Source: Flammeovirga sp. SJP92 (GTDB taxonomy: Bacteria; Bacteroidota; Bacteroidia; Cytophagales; Flammeovirgaceae). Taken from it: a DNA stretch of 64,000 nt. The DNA lies in NCBI RefSeq assembly GCF_001583495.1, contig NZ_LQAQ01000093.1:186001-250000 (forward strand), in the 5' to 3' direction. Shown here piece after piece: positions 30,107 through 39,257 of the stretch (its first letter is position 1; every line of letters begins with the position of its first letter). Under the pieces are notes generated by a model. It worked only from the letters and a program-made list of their open reading frames with translations, did no database searches and had not been told where the DNA came from. A program made the translations under genes and the position numbers.

Positions 30107-30262
30107 GTTTCACCTTAATGAATGATAAAGCCGTATTAGGAACTTTACCAAATTTTAAAAATAATTTTTAGGACTAATAAGTATCAACTAAGCCGTAGCT
30201 TAATTTTTACCGGTGATTTCAGAAATTGCCGTGTCCAAGGAACAACTTCCTATCAGAAAAGA

Positions 30263-31258
30263 TTAATCTTCGTCCAAACGGTACTTAGATACATCCATTC
30301 CGAATGATAAATTTCTGTCAGACATCAAAGTTTCTAACTCAGTAAGAGATTTCTTACCAAAGTTTCTAAACTTCATCATATCAGAAATTTCTAAAGAGGC
30401 TAAATCACCTAATGTTTTCACATCAGCAGCCTTCAAACAGTTATATGCACGTACAGATAATTCAAGGTCAGATAATGATGTTTTAAGAAGCTTACGCATT
30501 CTTAAGTATTCGTCATCAATTTCTACTGCACTTCCATCTGTAGGATCGTCCATAATCATGTTTTTGTCTGAGAACAACATGAAATGTTGAATCAGGATAT
30601 TGGCAGCTCCTTTTAACGCTTCTTCAGGATGAATTGAACCGTCAGATTCTACTTCAATCACTAATTTTTCAAAGTCAGTACGGTCATCAACTCTCAGATC
30701 TTCTACTCTGTACTGAACATTTTTGATTGGCGTAAAAATAGCGTCAATTGGAATAAAACCTATAATATCGTCAGCTTCGCTTTCTGTTTGGTCGTCTGCA
30801 GATAGGTAACCTCTTCCGTTGTGAATAGTAAACTCAACTTGTAAGTTTACACTTTCGTCAAGATGACAAATCACAAAATCGGGGTTTAAGATTTCGTACT
30901 CCTCAGTAAACTGAGCAATATCTCCAGCCTTAAATTCGCTTTTGCCACTAAGATTTACACTGATTTTTTGTGAAGGGTTTTCACTTACAGCCTTAAATCG
31001 AACTTTTTTCAAGTTCAAAATAATCTCAGTCACGTCCTCCACAACACCATCGATTGTAGAATACTCATGAAGAACATTTGGAAACTTAATTCCTACAATA
31101 GCATACCCTTCAAGTGATGAAAGTAATATACGTCTAAGCGCGTTACCTATTGTTAAACCGTAACCTCTTTCTAGCGGTTTAAATTCGAAAAGACCTTTAA
31201 AATCATCAGCCTTTTCCATTACCACCTTATCAGGTTTTTGGAAAGCAAGAATGGACAT
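30263..31258 (-). CDS. rpoA: RNA polymerase alpha subunit
   Basis: Scaffold subunit of RNA polymerase. The 331 residues split into the N-terminal dimerization domain (about 1-230, with FEFKPLERGYGLTIGNALRRILLSSLEG) and the C-terminal domain (about 250-325) with the helix-hairpin-helix LGDLASLEISDMMKFRNFGKKSLTELE that contacts DNA and activators. It lies between rpsD and rplQ in the usual order. A strong inverted repeat sits in the 100-base gap before it, which may adjust its level relative to the ribosomal proteins. Confidence 0.98.
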   Translation of the reverse strand: MSILAFQKPDKVVMEKADDFKGLFEFKPLERGYGLTIGNALRRILLSSLEGYAIVGIKFPNVLHEYSTIDGVVEDVTEIILNLKKVRFKAVSENPSQKISVNLSGKSEFKAGDIAQFTEEYEILNPDFVICHLDESVNLQVEFTIHNGRGYLSADDQTESEADDIIGFIPIDAIFTPIKNVQYRVEDLRVDDRTDFEKLVIEVESDGSIHPEEALKGAANILIQHFMLFSDKNMIMDDPTDGSAVEIDDEYLRMRKLLKTSLSDLELSVRAYNCLKAADVKTLGDLASLEISDMMKFRNFGKKSLTELETLMSDRNLSFGMDVSKYRLDED

Positions 31259-31300
31259 ATAAAAGTTGTGGTTTTAATAAATTTAATAAGAGCTCATACG

Positions 31301-31344
31301 AAAAGCTCCTAAGAAAATTAAAGATAATCTTCTTAGAAGCTTTT
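31301..31344 (-). promoter_or_regulatory. Strong hairpin between rpsD and rpoA
   Basis: Arms AAAAGCT-C-CTAAGAA (31301-31315) and TTCTTAG-A-AGCTTTT (31330-31344) pair with a single C-A mismatch and a 14-base loop. On the minus strand the stem ends in four U residues and then CG, so it could be a partial terminator, an attenuator or an RNA-processing site inside the operon. Confidence 0.55.
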
Positions 31345-31358
31345 TCCAAAGATCTATA

Positions 31359-31964
31359 TTACTTAGAGTACAACTCGACGATAAGTTGCTCTTGAATTTG
31401 TTCAGGAATTTCATCACGTTCTGGGAACTGAACGAATCTACCTGTCATATTCTCAGCATTATATTCTAACCAAGAATAAGCAGTACGTTGCTTACCAGAA
31501 GTTGCTTCCTTGATCACTTTGTTTGTTTGTGACTTAGCACGAACACCAATCACGTCACCAAACTTCAAAGTATATGAAGGAATATTCACTACTTTACCGT
31601 TCACAGTAATGTGTTTGTGTGATACTAACTGACGAGCAGCACGACGAGTAGGAGCGAAACCTAAACGGTATACTGTGTTGTCTAATCTAGCTTCTAACAA
31701 TTGAAGCAAGTTAGTACCTGTGATGCCTGATTTGTTGGCAGCTTTTTCGAAAACGTTGCGGAACTGACGCTCTAATACACCATAAGTGTACTTAGCTTTC
31801 TGCTTAGCAGCAAGCTGGATAGCATATTCAGACTGCTTACGACGTCTGTTTTTACCGTGCTGTCCTGGAGGATACGCCTTCTTTTTTAGTTCCTTGCATG
31901 CCCCGAAGATTGGATCATTAAACTTTCTAGCAATCTTCGACGTAGGCCCTGTATATCTAGCCAT
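31359..31964 (-). CDS. rpsD: Ribosomal protein uS4
   Basis: Primary 16S rRNA-binding protein of the small subunit, and an operon autoregulator in other bacteria. The 201 residues start [21 protein letters not shown] and contain the S4 RNA-binding domain with [20 protein letters not shown]. No zinc cysteine cluster is present at the N-terminus, so this is the zinc-free form. It lies between rpsK and rpoA, preceded by a 145-base gap that holds a hairpin. Confidence 0.97.
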   Translation of the reverse strand: MARYTGPTSKIARKFNDPIFGACKELKKKAYPPGQHGKNRRRKQSEYAIQLAAKQKAKYTYGVLERQFRNVFEKAANKSGITGTNLLQLLEARLDNTVYRLGFAPTRRAARQLVSHKHITVNGKVVNIPSYTLKFGDVIGVRAKSQTNKVIKEATSGKQRTAYSWLEYNAENMTGRFVQFPERDEIPEQIQEQLIVELYSK

Positions 31965-32023
31965 TTTTCTCTAGAATTTTAGGAGTGTCTATAATAATTT
32001 AAATTCAGGAGGTGCTAATGATC

Positions 32024-32047
32024 TCTGCCGTGGCTTAAGACGACAGA
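32024..32047 (-). promoter_or_regulatory. Hairpin in the rpsD leader gap
   Basis: TCTG-C-CGT and ACG-A-CAGA pair with one C-A mismatch and an 8-base loop (GGCTTAAG), about 60 bases upstream of the rpsD ATG, in a 145-base gap that is long for a ribosomal operon. It may be part of an S4-responsive leader; it has no U-tract. Confidence 0.35.
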
Positions 32048-32109
32048 CCTTACAAATAATGTTTTAACACACTCAATGATTGTATTCTCAAAAAGTTGAG
32101 AAGGTCGTA

Positions 32110-32505
32110 TCAGACTCTTCTTCTTTTTGGAGGACGACAACCGTTGTGAGGTAGAGGAGTAACATCTTTGATGATTGTTACTTCGATACCTGAGTTTTGT
32201 ACGGTACGGATAGCCGCTTCACGACCTGATCCTGGACCTTTAACAAAAACCTCTGCTTTACGCATACCTAAGTCATAAGCTACTTTAGCAGCATCTGATG
32301 ACGCTTGTTGTGCAGCGTAAGGAGTGTTTTTCTTTGAGCCTCTGAAGCCCATTTTACCAGCTGAAGACCAAGAAATCACTTGTCCTTCTTTGTTGGTGAA
32401 AGAGATGATAATGTTGTTAAAAGAAGCTTTGATGTGCACTTCTCCCTCCTGAGTAACATTAACTACTCTTTTCTTCGCTTTTTCGTTTTTTCTTCTTTGA
32501 GCCAT
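32110..32505 (-). CDS. rpsK: Ribosomal protein uS11
   Basis: Small-subunit platform protein. The 131 residues show the S11 core ([41 protein letters not shown]) and the conserved end [16 protein letters not shown]. It follows rpsM by 36 bases in the alpha-operon order. Confidence 0.98.
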   Translation of the reverse strand: MAQRRKNEKAKKRVVNVTQEGEVHIKASFNNIIISFTNKEGQVISWSSAGKMGFRGSKKNTPYAAQQASSDAAKVAYDLGMRKAEVFVKGPGSGREAAIRTVQNSGIEVTIIKDVTPLPHNGCRPPKRRRV

Positions 32506-32541
32506 AATTCTTATTGTTCAGCTTAAGCGCTAAAAACTAAA

Positions 32542-32910
32542 TTATTTCTTCTTGTTTGCAACTGTCTTACGCTTACCCTTACGAGTACGTGAGTTGTTCT
32601 TGGTATGTTGACCACGAACTGGCAAACCTCTTCTGTGACGAAGACCTCTGTAACATCCGATATCCATTAAACGCTTGATGTTTAATTGAATCTCTGATTT
32701 TAACTCACCTTCGATTTTGTGACCTTCTGTAATAAGCTCACGAATCTTTTGTGATTCTTCGTCAGTCCAATCTTGAACTTTTTTATCCTGGCTTACTTCT
32801 GCTTCAGCAAGGATATCTGCCGCTGACGATCTACCAATTCCGAAGATGTAAGTTAATGCAATTACACCTCTCTTGTTATTTGGGATGTCAACACCTGCAA
32901 TACGTGCCAT
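32542..32910 (-). CDS. rpsM: Ribosomal protein uS13
   Basis: Head protein of the 30S subunit that contacts tRNA and the 50S bridge. The 122 residues begin [20 protein letters not shown] and end with the basic tail after [21 protein letters not shown]. It follows rpmJ by 61 bases. Confidence 0.98.
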   Translation of the reverse strand: MARIAGVDIPNNKRGVIALTYIFGIGRSSAADILAEAEVSQDKKVQDWTDEESQKIRELITEGHKIEGELKSEIQLNIKRLMDIGCYRGLRHRRGLPVRGQHTKNNSRTRKGKRKTVANKKK

Positions 32911-32971
32911 GTTTTACTGTGAACGGTTACTTTGTAAAACTAAATTTAACTATCGCTTATTGTACTAAGAA

Positions 32972-33088
32972 TTAACCTTGACGTTGTTTATGTCTAGGGT
33001 TTTTCTTGTTGATAACGTACAATTTGCCTTTGCGGCGGATGATCTTATCGTCCGCACTGCGTTTTTTGATAGAAGCTTTGACTTTCAT
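32972..33088 (-). CDS. rpmJ: Ribosomal protein bL36
   Basis: A 38-residue protein read from ATG at 33088 (starts [16 protein letters not shown], ends [11 protein letters not shown]). The cysteines of the zinc-ribbon form are replaced (SADD and INKKN), so this is the zinc-free L36 type common in Bacteroidota. It is positioned between infA and rpsM as expected. It is the first gene after an internal promoter and leader, so it probably heads a sub-operon running to rplQ. Confidence 0.95.
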   Translation of the reverse strand: MKVKASIKKRSADDKIIRRKGKLYVINKKNPRHKQRQG

Positions 33089-33118
33089 TGCTCCAATTGT
33101 TTAGAAAACGTTATAAAT

Positions 33119-33137
33119 CCTTGATTAAATGTCAAGG
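33119..33137 (-). promoter_or_regulatory. Leader hairpin just upstream of rpmJ
   Basis: CCTTGA (33119-33124) pairs with TCAAGG (33132-33137), loop TTAAATG, 31 bases before the rpmJ ATG on the minus strand. It may take part in a regulatory leader together with the hairpin at 33218-33243. Confidence 0.4.
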
Positions 33138-33217
33138 CACCCGAAAGTCGCCTATCCATGCTCAGTTTATCCATATAAAAAACATCACATGCACATAACC
33201 TACCTTCTTAAATGCAA

Positions 33218-33243
33218 AAATAGAGGGAATAATTCCCTTATTT
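33218..33243 (-). promoter_or_regulatory. Attenuator-like hairpin in the rpmJ leader
   Basis: AAATA-AGGGAA pairs with TTCCCT-TATTT with one bulged G and a TAA loop. On the minus strand it is followed by a U-run (A-run at 33216-33220). It lies about 40-65 bases after the predicted start of the internal promoter. It could terminate infA transcripts or act as an attenuator of the downstream ribosomal genes. Confidence 0.55.
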
Positions 33244-33289
33244 TGTTTCCGCATGTTAACTTAAATGAATAAAATTAAACACGGGCGTG

Positions 33290-33297
33290 CAAAGATA
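33290..33297 (-). promoter_or_regulatory. Internal promoter -7 box upstream of rpmJ
   Basis: On the minus strand this reads TATCTTTG followed by CACG, an exact TAnnTTTG match, in the 223-base gap between infA and rpmJ. The -33 region has no clear TTG. The implied leader is about 195 bases. Confidence 0.55.
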
Positions 33298-33311
33298 GAC
33301 ATTTTTTTGAA

Positions 33312-33530
33312 TTATTTATATCTATAAACAATTCTTCCTTTAGTAAGATCGTAAGGTGACATTTCCAGACGCACTTTGTCGCCAGGGAGAATACGAATGT
33401 AGTGCATACGCATCTTACCAGAAATATGTGCTATTACCTGGTGTCCATTCTTCAACTCCACACGGAACATGGCGTTAGAAAGTGCCTCTACGATCGTACC
33501 GTCTTGGGTAATGTTTGATTGTTTTGGCAT
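33312..33530 (-). CDS. infA: Translation initiation factor IF-1
   Basis: OB-fold factor that binds the 30S A-site during initiation. The 72 residues match the family throughout ([64 protein letters not shown], cited here as a family-wide match from residue 9 to 72). It starts 11 bases after map and ends before the long rpmJ leader. Confidence 0.97.
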   Translation of the reverse strand: MPKQSNITQDGTIVEALSNAMFRVELKNGHQVIAHISGKMRMHYIRILPGDKVRLEMSPYDLTKGRIVYRYK

Positions 33531-33541
33531 TTGATTATTAA

Positions 33542-34315
33542 TTAAAATGGATATACTTCCTCAATGTACTTGAATGTTGTCAACACTTCAGTTTGACCAT
33601 TGATAACAGCCACTGTGTGTTCATAATGAGCAGAAGGCTTACGGTCTCTCGTACGGATTGTCCAACCATCACGGTCTTGTGTGATCGCTCTTGTCCCCAT
33701 GTTGATCATAGGCTCAATTGCGATTACTAATCCATCCTTGATTTTTAAACCTCTACCTCTTTTCCCATAATTAGGTACTTCTGGCTTCTCATGTAACTTT
33801 TGACCAAGTCCATGACCCACCAATTCTCTAACCACACCATAACCATGCATTTCAGCGTGTTGCTGCACTGCAAAGCTGATATCACCAATTCTGTTATTGA
33901 TTTTGCATTCTTCAATTCCCTTCTGAAGGCACTCTTGAGTAACCTTTAAAAGTTTCATTGTTTCAGCATCCACTTCTCCAACAGGATAAGTGTAGGCACT
34001 ATCTGAATGGAAACCGTCAAGAAAAACACCACAATCCAAAGATATGACGTCTCCGCTTTTCAGCACATAATCAGATGGCAAGCCGTGTACAATAACGTCA
34101 TTTAATGACATACATAATGTACCAGGAAACCCATTATAATTCAAGAATGAGGGGTGAGCCCCATTATCCTGGATAAACTCTTGAGCGATTTTATCCAAAG
34201 CATTAAGGCTAACCCCTTCTTTAATATTTTTAGCGACCTCACCATGTGCACGACCGAGTAAATCAGCCGATTTGCGCATAAGTTCGATCTCTTCTTCTGT
34301 TTTGTAGTATACCAT
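33542..34315 (-). CDS. map: Methionine aminopeptidase, type I
   Basis: Removes the initiator methionine from new proteins. The 257 residues carry the five metal ligands in their usual settings: two aspartates in [17 protein letters not shown], a histidine in [12 protein letters not shown], and glutamates in AIEPMINMG and HYEHTVAV. The N-terminal zinc-finger extension is absent, so this is the short form (type Ia). Its ATG overlaps the secY stop by one base (TAATG). Confidence 0.97.
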   Translation of the reverse strand: MVYYKTEEEIELMRKSADLLGRAHGEVAKNIKEGVSLNALDKIAQEFIQDNGAHPSFLNYNGFPGTLCMSLNDVIVHGLPSDYVLKSGDVISLDCGVFLDGFHSDSAYTYPVGEVDAETMKLLKVTQECLQKGIEECKINNRIGDISFAVQQHAEMHGYGVVRELVGHGLGQKLHEKPEVPNYGKRGRGLKIKDGLVIAIEPMINMGTRAITQDRDGWTIRTRDRKPSAHYEHTVAVINGQTEVLTTFKYIEEVYPF

Positions 34316-35637
34316 TAGACTGTTGCCACATTTTGGCGGCCTTTGATATTACCAGACTTCATCATCGAATCATAGTTTTGCATTAGCAAGTACGATTCAA
34401 TTTGTTGTAATGTATCCAAGATCACACCTACCATAATGATCAATGATGTACCACCATAGAATCTTGAGAAGGCTGAACTTACACCTAACATACTTGCAAA
34501 AGCAGGTAAGATAGCTACTACCGCTAAGTAGATAGCTGAAGGTAAAGTAATACGATCTAGAATCCAACTTACAAAACTTGAAGTCTCTTCACCTGGCTTG
34601 ACATTTGGAACAAATGCATTATTTCTCTTTAAATCTTCTGCCATTTGATCAGGATTGATCGTGATAGCAGTATAGAAATAAGTGAAAATAAGAATTAGCA
34701 TACCGAAAGTGAAATTATACGCAAAAGATGTGTAATCAGAGAAATTCTGCATTACCCATCTAGCGGCATCACTATCGTCTGCCCAAACACCAGCAATCAA
34801 TGAAGGAAGGAACATAAGCGATTGAGCGAAGATAATAGGCATCACGTTCGCAGCATTCACTTTTAAAGGAATGTATGAACGTTGACCTGTAGCAAGCGTA
34901 CGCTTCTTACCTCCAGCACCAACAACCTGACGTGCATATTGCACTGGTACTTTACGAACGGCAGCGTTTAATAAAACAACTCCCATTACGATAAAGAATA
35001 AAGCAACTAATTCAACTACCAAAATGATACTGAATCCCTGTGTTTGGAATTCTTGAACAATTGCCGTTGGAAAACCTGAAATAATACCGATCATGATCAG
35101 CATTGAAATACCGTTTCCAATTCCTTTCTCCGTGATTTTCTCACCAAGCCACATACAGAAAACTGTACCCGCAGTCAAAATAATCATTGACGCTGGGTAA
35201 AATAATGACTGGCTGATTACGATAGCTTCATTAGGGATTGTAGAGTATAAATACCCTGATCCTTGTGCTAAAGTAATCACGATCGTCAAAACACGCGTAA
35301 TTTGGTTCATGCGCTTACGTCCTGACTCTCCTTCCTTCTGCAAACGCTGGAAGTAAGGGACAGCCATACCTAACAATTGGATCACAATGGATGCCGAAAT
35401 GTAAGGCATAATACCAAGAGCGAAGATAGAGGCACGCGTAAATGCTCCACCTAAAAAGATGTTTAACATCCCCAAAAGACCACCTGATGAATCAGATAGT
35501 GCACTTGGATCAACTCCTGGAAGGACGATATACGACCCCAATCTAAAAATCGCTAGGAAACCCAGAGTGTAGATGATTCTATCTCTGAGCTCCTCGATTG
35601 AAAAAATGTTCTTCAGTGTCTTGACAAACTTATTCAT
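34315..35637 (-). CDS. secY: Protein translocase subunit SecY
   Basis: Central channel of the Sec translocon in the inner membrane. The 440 residues have ten predicted membrane helices, the plug region after the first helix (FLAIFRLGSYIVLPGVD), and the conserved MGIGNGIS-like loop (EKGIGNGISMLIMIGII). It lies between rplO and map as in most bacterial spc operons, and shares one base with map. Confidence 0.98.
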   Translation of the reverse strand: MNKFVKTLKNIFSIEELRDRIIYTLGFLAIFRLGSYIVLPGVDPSALSDSSGGLLGMLNIFLGGAFTRASIFALGIMPYISASIVIQLLGMAVPYFQRLQKEGESGRKRMNQITRVLTIVITLAQGSGYLYSTIPNEAIVISQSLFYPASMIILTAGTVFCMWLGEKITEKGIGNGISMLIMIGIISGFPTAIVQEFQTQGFSIILVVELVALFFIVMGVVLLNAAVRKVPVQYARQVVGAGGKKRTLATGQRSYIPLKVNAANVMPIIFAQSLMFLPSLIAGVWADDSDAARWVMQNFSDYTSFAYNFTFGMLILIFTYFYTAITINPDQMAEDLKRNNAFVPNVKPGEETSSFVSWILDRITLPSAIYLAVVAILPAFASMLGVSSAFSRFYGGTSLIIMVGVILDTLQQIESYLLMQNYDSMMKSGNIKGRQNVATV

Positions 35638-35643
35638 AGCTTC

Positions 35644-36093
35644 TTACAATGTAATCGCTTTTCCGCCTGCTTTTTCGATTGCCTCTTTAGCAGATGCAGA
35701 GAAAGCGTTCGCCGAAATCTCTACTGTTGCAGTTAGCTCACCATTACCAAGAACTTTAACAATACCGTTCTTAGCAACAACGCCTAACTCCACGAATGTC
35801 TCAAATGCGAAAGTAGTAATTCCTTTCTCTGTAGCGATCTTTTGGATATCATCCAAGTTGATTACGCTATACTCAACTCTGAAAGGAGCTTTGAAGCCAA
35901 ATTTAGGCACGCGACGCTGTAATGGCATTTGACCTCCTTCGAAGCCAAACTTCTGGCTGTAACCAGAACGAGACTTAGCACCTTTGTGACCACGTGTTGA
36001 TGTGCCACCACGGCCTGAGCCTTGTCCACGACCTACGCGCTTATTTTGGCGAACTTTACCGCCTTTCGCAGGACTTAGTGTATGCAGTTTCAT
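35644..36093 (-). CDS. rplO: Ribosomal protein uL15
   Basis: Large-subunit assembly protein. The 149 residues start [20 protein letters not shown] and contain the glycine/arginine-rich N-terminal tail ([22 protein letters not shown]) and the C-terminal globular domain. It ends 6 bases before secY. Confidence 0.98.
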   Translation of the reverse strand: MKLHTLSPAKGGKVRQNKRVGRGQGSGRGGTSTRGHKGAKSRSGYSQKFGFEGGQMPLQRRVPKFGFKAPFRVEYSVINLDDIQKIATEKGITTFAFETFVELGVVAKNGIVKVLGNGELTATVEISANAFSASAKEAIEKAGGKAITL

Positions 36094-36152
36094 GACTGTT
36101 TCCCAATTAATACCTTTAAAGTACTAATGCCTTGTGCAAAAGTACAAAGAAT

Positions 36153-36332
36153 TTACAACTCTTCAACACTGATTAGGTGATCAACTGCCTTAACCATGCC
36201 AAGGATCTGTGGATTTACTTCTTTTTCCACAGTTTTGTTGATTTTTCCTAAACCAAGTGCTTTAATTGTGCGTTTTTGTCTTTCAGGACGACCGATCAAC
36301 GATCTAACCTGAGTAATACGGATCTTTGCCAT
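36153..36332 (-). CDS. rpmD: Ribosomal protein uL30
   Basis: A 59-residue protein read from ATG at 36332 (starts [20 protein letters not shown], ends [11 protein letters not shown]). The pattern [22 protein letters not shown] is the L30 signature and the length is typical. It lies between rpsE and rplO in the standard order, 18 bases after rpsE. Confidence 0.95.
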   Translation of the reverse strand: MAKIRITQVRSLIGRPERQKRTIKALGLGKINKTVEKEVNPQILGMVKAVDHLISVEEL

Positions 36333-36350
36333 AACAGATTAAATTTTTGA

Positions 36351-36875
36351 TTAGCCGTTAAAAACTTTGCTCAATTTCACGCCGCGTTGTTCCGCTACCA
36401 TGCGTGGATCACGCATTTTTAGTAACGCGTCGAAAGTTGCTTTAACCACGTTGTGTGGGTTAGAAGAACCTTGCGACTTTGCCAATACGTCATGAACACC
36501 TGCTGATTCAAGCACTGCACGCATCGCACCACCTGCGATAACACCAGTACCTGCAGAAGCAGGTTTGATTAGCACGCGTCCGCCACCGAATTTACCTTTT
36601 TGAGGGTGTGGTACAGTACCTTTCAATACTGGAACCTTCATAAGGTTTTTCTTAGCGTCGTCGATGCCTTTAGTGATTGCATCAGTTACTTCGTTAGCTT
36701 TACCTAAACCATAACCTGCAACACCATCACCGTTACCTACAACTACGATAGCAGAAAAGCTGAAGCGTCTACCACCTTTTACTACTTTAGCAACACGCTT
36801 AATAGCAACAACTTTTTCTGTAAGTTCTAGATCGGCTGATTTTACTTTTGTTACGTTCTGTTTCATCTCTGACAA
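36351..36875 (-). CDS. rpsE: Ribosomal protein uS5
   Basis: Small-subunit protein important for decoding accuracy. The 174 residues show the S5 N-terminal domain ([33 protein letters not shown]) and the C-terminal domain ([36 protein letters not shown]). It is 5 bases after rplR. Confidence 0.98.
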   Translation of the reverse strand: MSEMKQNVTKVKSADLELTEKVVAIKRVAKVVKGGRRFSFSAIVVVGNGDGVAGYGLGKANEVTDAITKGIDDAKKNLMKVPVLKGTVPHPQKGKFGGGRVLIKPASAGTGVIAGGAMRAVLESAGVHDVLAKSQGSSNPHNVVKATFDALLKMRDPRMVAEQRGVKLSKVFNG

Positions 36876-36880
36876 CTTCT

Positions 36881-37234
36881 TTAGAATTTCAAACCACCTT
36901 CTCTAGCACCTTCTGCTAACGCCTTCACTTTACCGTGGTAAAGGTAACCGTTACGGTCAAATACAACCGTAGAGATACCAGCAGCTGTAGCTTTTTCAGC
37001 AACCTTTTTGCCTACTTCTGTAGCCAAAGCAACGTTCGCAGATTTGCTATCAGCATTAATCTCACGAGAGCTTGTGGCAACAACAGTACGGCCGTTTAGG
37101 TCGTCGATCAACTGCACATAGATTGCAGTGTTACTCTTATATACAGAGAGTCTAGGACGTTCTGGAGTACCAGAAATCTTCTTACGAATGCCCCTTTTGA
37201 TTCTCAGTCTTCTCAGATCTTTCTTAGTGGCCAT
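36881..37234 (-). CDS. rplR: Ribosomal protein uL18
   Basis: 5S rRNA-binding protein. The 117 residues start with a basic tail ([28 protein letters not shown]) and end with the conserved [19 protein letters not shown]. It starts 5 bases after rplF. Confidence 0.98.
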   Translation of the reverse strand: MATKKDLRRLRIKRGIRKKISGTPERPRLSVYKSNTAIYVQLIDDLNGRTVVATSSREINADSKSANVALATEVGKKVAEKATAAGISTVVFDRNGYLYHGKVKALAEGAREGGLKF

Positions 37235-37239
37235 ACTTG

Positions 37240-37797
37240 TTATTTTTTACCAGCAGCTTTACCTGCTTTTCTTCTAATCTCTTCACCAACATACTTCACG
37301 CCTTTACCTTTGTATGGTTCTGGCTTTCTGAATGAGCGAACTTTTGCAGCTACTTGTCCAACTAGTTGTTTGTCTACACCTTCGATAGTAACAACTGGAG
37401 CTTTACCTTTAGCTGTTTCAGCACTCACCTTGATTTCCGCTGGAACTTGGAAAAGGATACGGTGTGAATAACCAAGATCAAGGTCTAATAATTGACCTTG
37501 TACCGATGCTTTAAAACCGACACCAATTAACTCTAATGACTTTTTGTATCCTTCAGATACACCAGTCACCATGTTTTGAGTTAAAGCTCTATAAAGACCG
37601 TGCATAGAACGGTGGTCTTTATGATCTGATGGACGTACGAAACGTACTTCAGAACCTTCAATCTCAATATTGATGTCTTTGTTGATTTCCTGTTGTAACT
37701 CACCTTTAGGGCCTTTCACTACTAATACGTTAGCATCAGTAACTTTTACCTCAACACCTGAAGGGATAGTAACAGGTTTTTTACCAATTCTTGACAT
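37240..37797 (-). CDS. rplF: Ribosomal protein uL6
   Basis: Large-subunit protein with two similar domains near the factor-binding site. The 185 residues start MSRIGKKPVTIPSGVEV and contain LIGVGFKASVQGQLLDLDLGYSH and the C-terminal signature FRKPEPYKGKGVKYVGE. An 80-base gap precedes it. Confidence 0.98.
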   Translation of the reverse strand: MSRIGKKPVTIPSGVEVKVTDANVLVVKGPKGELQQEINKDINIEIEGSEVRFVRPSDHKDHRSMHGLYRALTQNMVTGVSEGYKKSLELIGVGFKASVQGQLLDLDLGYSHRILFQVPAEIKVSAETAKGKAPVVTIEGVDKQLVGQVAAKVRSFRKPEPYKGKGVKYVGEEIRRKAGKAAGKK

Positions 37798-37877
37798 GGT
37801 TTTTACTATTACGGCTTAAGGCTTTCGACTAAGGAAAGCGGTCAGCCAATTATTTAATAAAAGTATTTCTATTACTC

Positions 37878-38276
37878 TTAGTATACGTAGCAAAGAATCT
37901 CTCCACCAACGTTTAATTCGCGTGCTTCTTTGTCAGTCATCACACCTTTCGAAGTAGAAAGGATTGCAATACCTAAACCGTTTAATACACGCGGCATGCT
38001 CTTAGCGTTAGCATACTTACGGAGACCTGGACGTGAAACACGCTCTAAGTCAACAACCGCAGGTTGCTTAGTTACTGGGTGGTATTTCAAAGCGATTTTA
38101 ATTACACCTTGAGTATTTACACCATCCTCAAACTTGTAGCCTTGAACGAAGCCTTTCTCATGCAGTACCTTAGTCATCTGCTTCTTAATGTTAGAAGCAG
38201 GAACTTCTACGATACGCTTGTTAGCGCTGATCGCATTTCTAAGTCTCGTAAGGTAGTCCGCTATAGGATCTGTCAT
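37878..38276 (-). CDS. rpsH: Ribosomal protein uS8
   Basis: Primary 16S-binding protein, and regulator of the spc operon in other bacteria. I chose ATG at 38276 (132 residues, MTDPIADYLTRLRNAI) because the family begins there; an in-frame ATG at 38291 would add only MQAMA. The conserved end GLGIAILSTSKGVMTDKEARELNVGGEILCYVY is complete. It lies between rpsN and rplF. Confidence 0.96.
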   Translation of the reverse strand: MTDPIADYLTRLRNAISANKRIVEVPASNIKKQMTKVLHEKGFVQGYKFEDGVNTQGVIKIALKYHPVTKQPAVVDLERVSRPGLRKYANAKSMPRVLNGLGIAILSTSKGVMTDKEARELNVGGEILCYVY

Positions 38277-38333
38277 TGCCATTGCTTGCAAATATTTTTA
38301 CAACACTAAATGTCGTAGGTTCCTAAATTTTAA

Positions 38334-38603
38334 TTACCAGCTCGATTTTGTAACGCCTGGGATTTTACCTGCTGATGCCATTTCACGGAAAGTAACACGT
38401 GAAATACCAAACTTACGCATGTAACCTTTTGGACGTCCAGTTAATTTACAACGATTGTGTAAACGAACCGGTGAAGAGTTCTTTGGTAGGGCATCTAAAC
38501 CTTCCCAGTCACCTGCTTCTTTTAACGCTTTACGTTTTGCTGCATATTTTGCAACAAGTCTTTCACGCTTACGCTCTCTCGCTTTTATCGCTTCTCTTGC
38601 CAT
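38334..38603 (-). CDS. rpsN: Ribosomal protein uS14
   Basis: Small-subunit head protein. The 89 residues lack the CxxC zinc motifs, so this is the zinc-free S14 form; [27 protein letters not shown] is the conserved C-terminal region. It is preceded by a duplicated copy of the end of rplE (38616-38705). Confidence 0.97.
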   Translation of the reverse strand: MAREAIKARERKRERLVAKYAAKRKALKEAGDWEGLDALPKNSSPVRLHNRCKLTGRPKGYMRKFGISRVTFREMASAGKIPGVTKSSW

Positions 38604-38615
38604 AATTTCTCGTGT

Positions 38616-38705
38616 TTACTACTTTTTCTTAAAAGGCATTCCAAATAATTTCAGAAGCTCGTAAGCTTCTTCATCAGTGTTTGCAGAAGTAGTGAACGTG
38701 ATGTC
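38616..38705 (-). pseudogene. Duplicated 3' end of rplE
   Basis: An exact copy of the adjacent 38706-38795 segment. Read on the minus strand it encodes the last 28 residues of L5 (from [18 protein letters not shown] to GMPFKKK) and both stop codons. It has no start of its own and lies after the intact rplE stop, so it should not be translated as a separate protein. Confidence 0.9.
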
Positions 38706-38795
38706 TTACTACTTTTTCTTAAAAGGCATTCCAAATAATTTCAGAAGCTCGTAAGCTTCTTCATCAGTGTTTGCAGAAGTAGTGAACGTGATGTC
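38616..38795. repeat. Perfect 90-bp tandem duplication (two copies)
   Basis: Positions 38616-38705 and 38706-38795 are identical base for base. The flanking bases differ (38615 T against 38705 C; 38796 C against 38706 T), which fixes the unit at 90 bp. Absence of any substitution suggests a recent event or an assembly artefact. Confidence 0.93.
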
Positions 38796-39257
38796 CATAC
38801 CTGTCACTTTCTTCACTTGATCAATTTTGATCTCAGGGAAAATGATCTGCTCTTTCACACCTAAAGTGTAGTTACCACGACCGTCCAATTTATCTTTGAT
38901 ACCTTGGAAGTCACGCTCACGAGGAATAGCAATTGTGATCAAACGATCTAAGAATTGGTACATTCTGTCACCTCTTAATGTTACACGAGCACCGATTGGC
39001 ATTTCCTCACGTAATTTGAAGTTCGAGATTGATTTCTTAGACATCGTTGGAACTGCTTTTTGACCAGAGATAGTAGAAAGTTCTTCTACTGCGATGTCTA
39101 CAAGTTTTTTATCTGCAACTGCCTCACCAACACCACGGTTGATGATGATTTTTTCCAATTTTGGAACTTGCATTACAGACTTGTAATTGAAACGCTCCTT
39201 TAATGCTGGAACGATTTCCTCCTGGTATTTGTCCTTTAATCTTGTCGCTGTAGCCAT
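38709..39257 (-). CDS. rplE: Ribosomal protein uL5
   Basis: 5S rRNA-binding protein of the large subunit. The 182 residues match L5 from [19 protein letters not shown] through [24 protein letters not shown], and end GMPFKKK. Its ATG overlaps the rplX stop by one base (TAATG). Its last 28 codons plus stops are duplicated exactly downstream, but the gene itself is full length. Confidence 0.98.
   Translation of the reverse strand: MATATRLKDKYQEEIVPALKERFNYKSVMQVPKLEKIIINRGVGEAVADKKLVDIAVEELSTISGQKAVPTMSKKSISNFKLREEMPIGARVTLRGDRMYQFLDRLITIAIPRERDFQGIKDKLDGRGNYTLGVKEQIIFPEIKIDQVKKVTGMDITFTTSANTDEEAYELLKLFGMPFKKK

Noticed and set aside
35573-35932. 119-codon ORF opposite rplO
   Set aside because: Shadow of two conserved genes, secY and rplO.
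38277-38291. Upstream ATG of rpsH at 38291
   Set aside because: The S8 family starts at MTDPIADYL; five extra residues are not supported.
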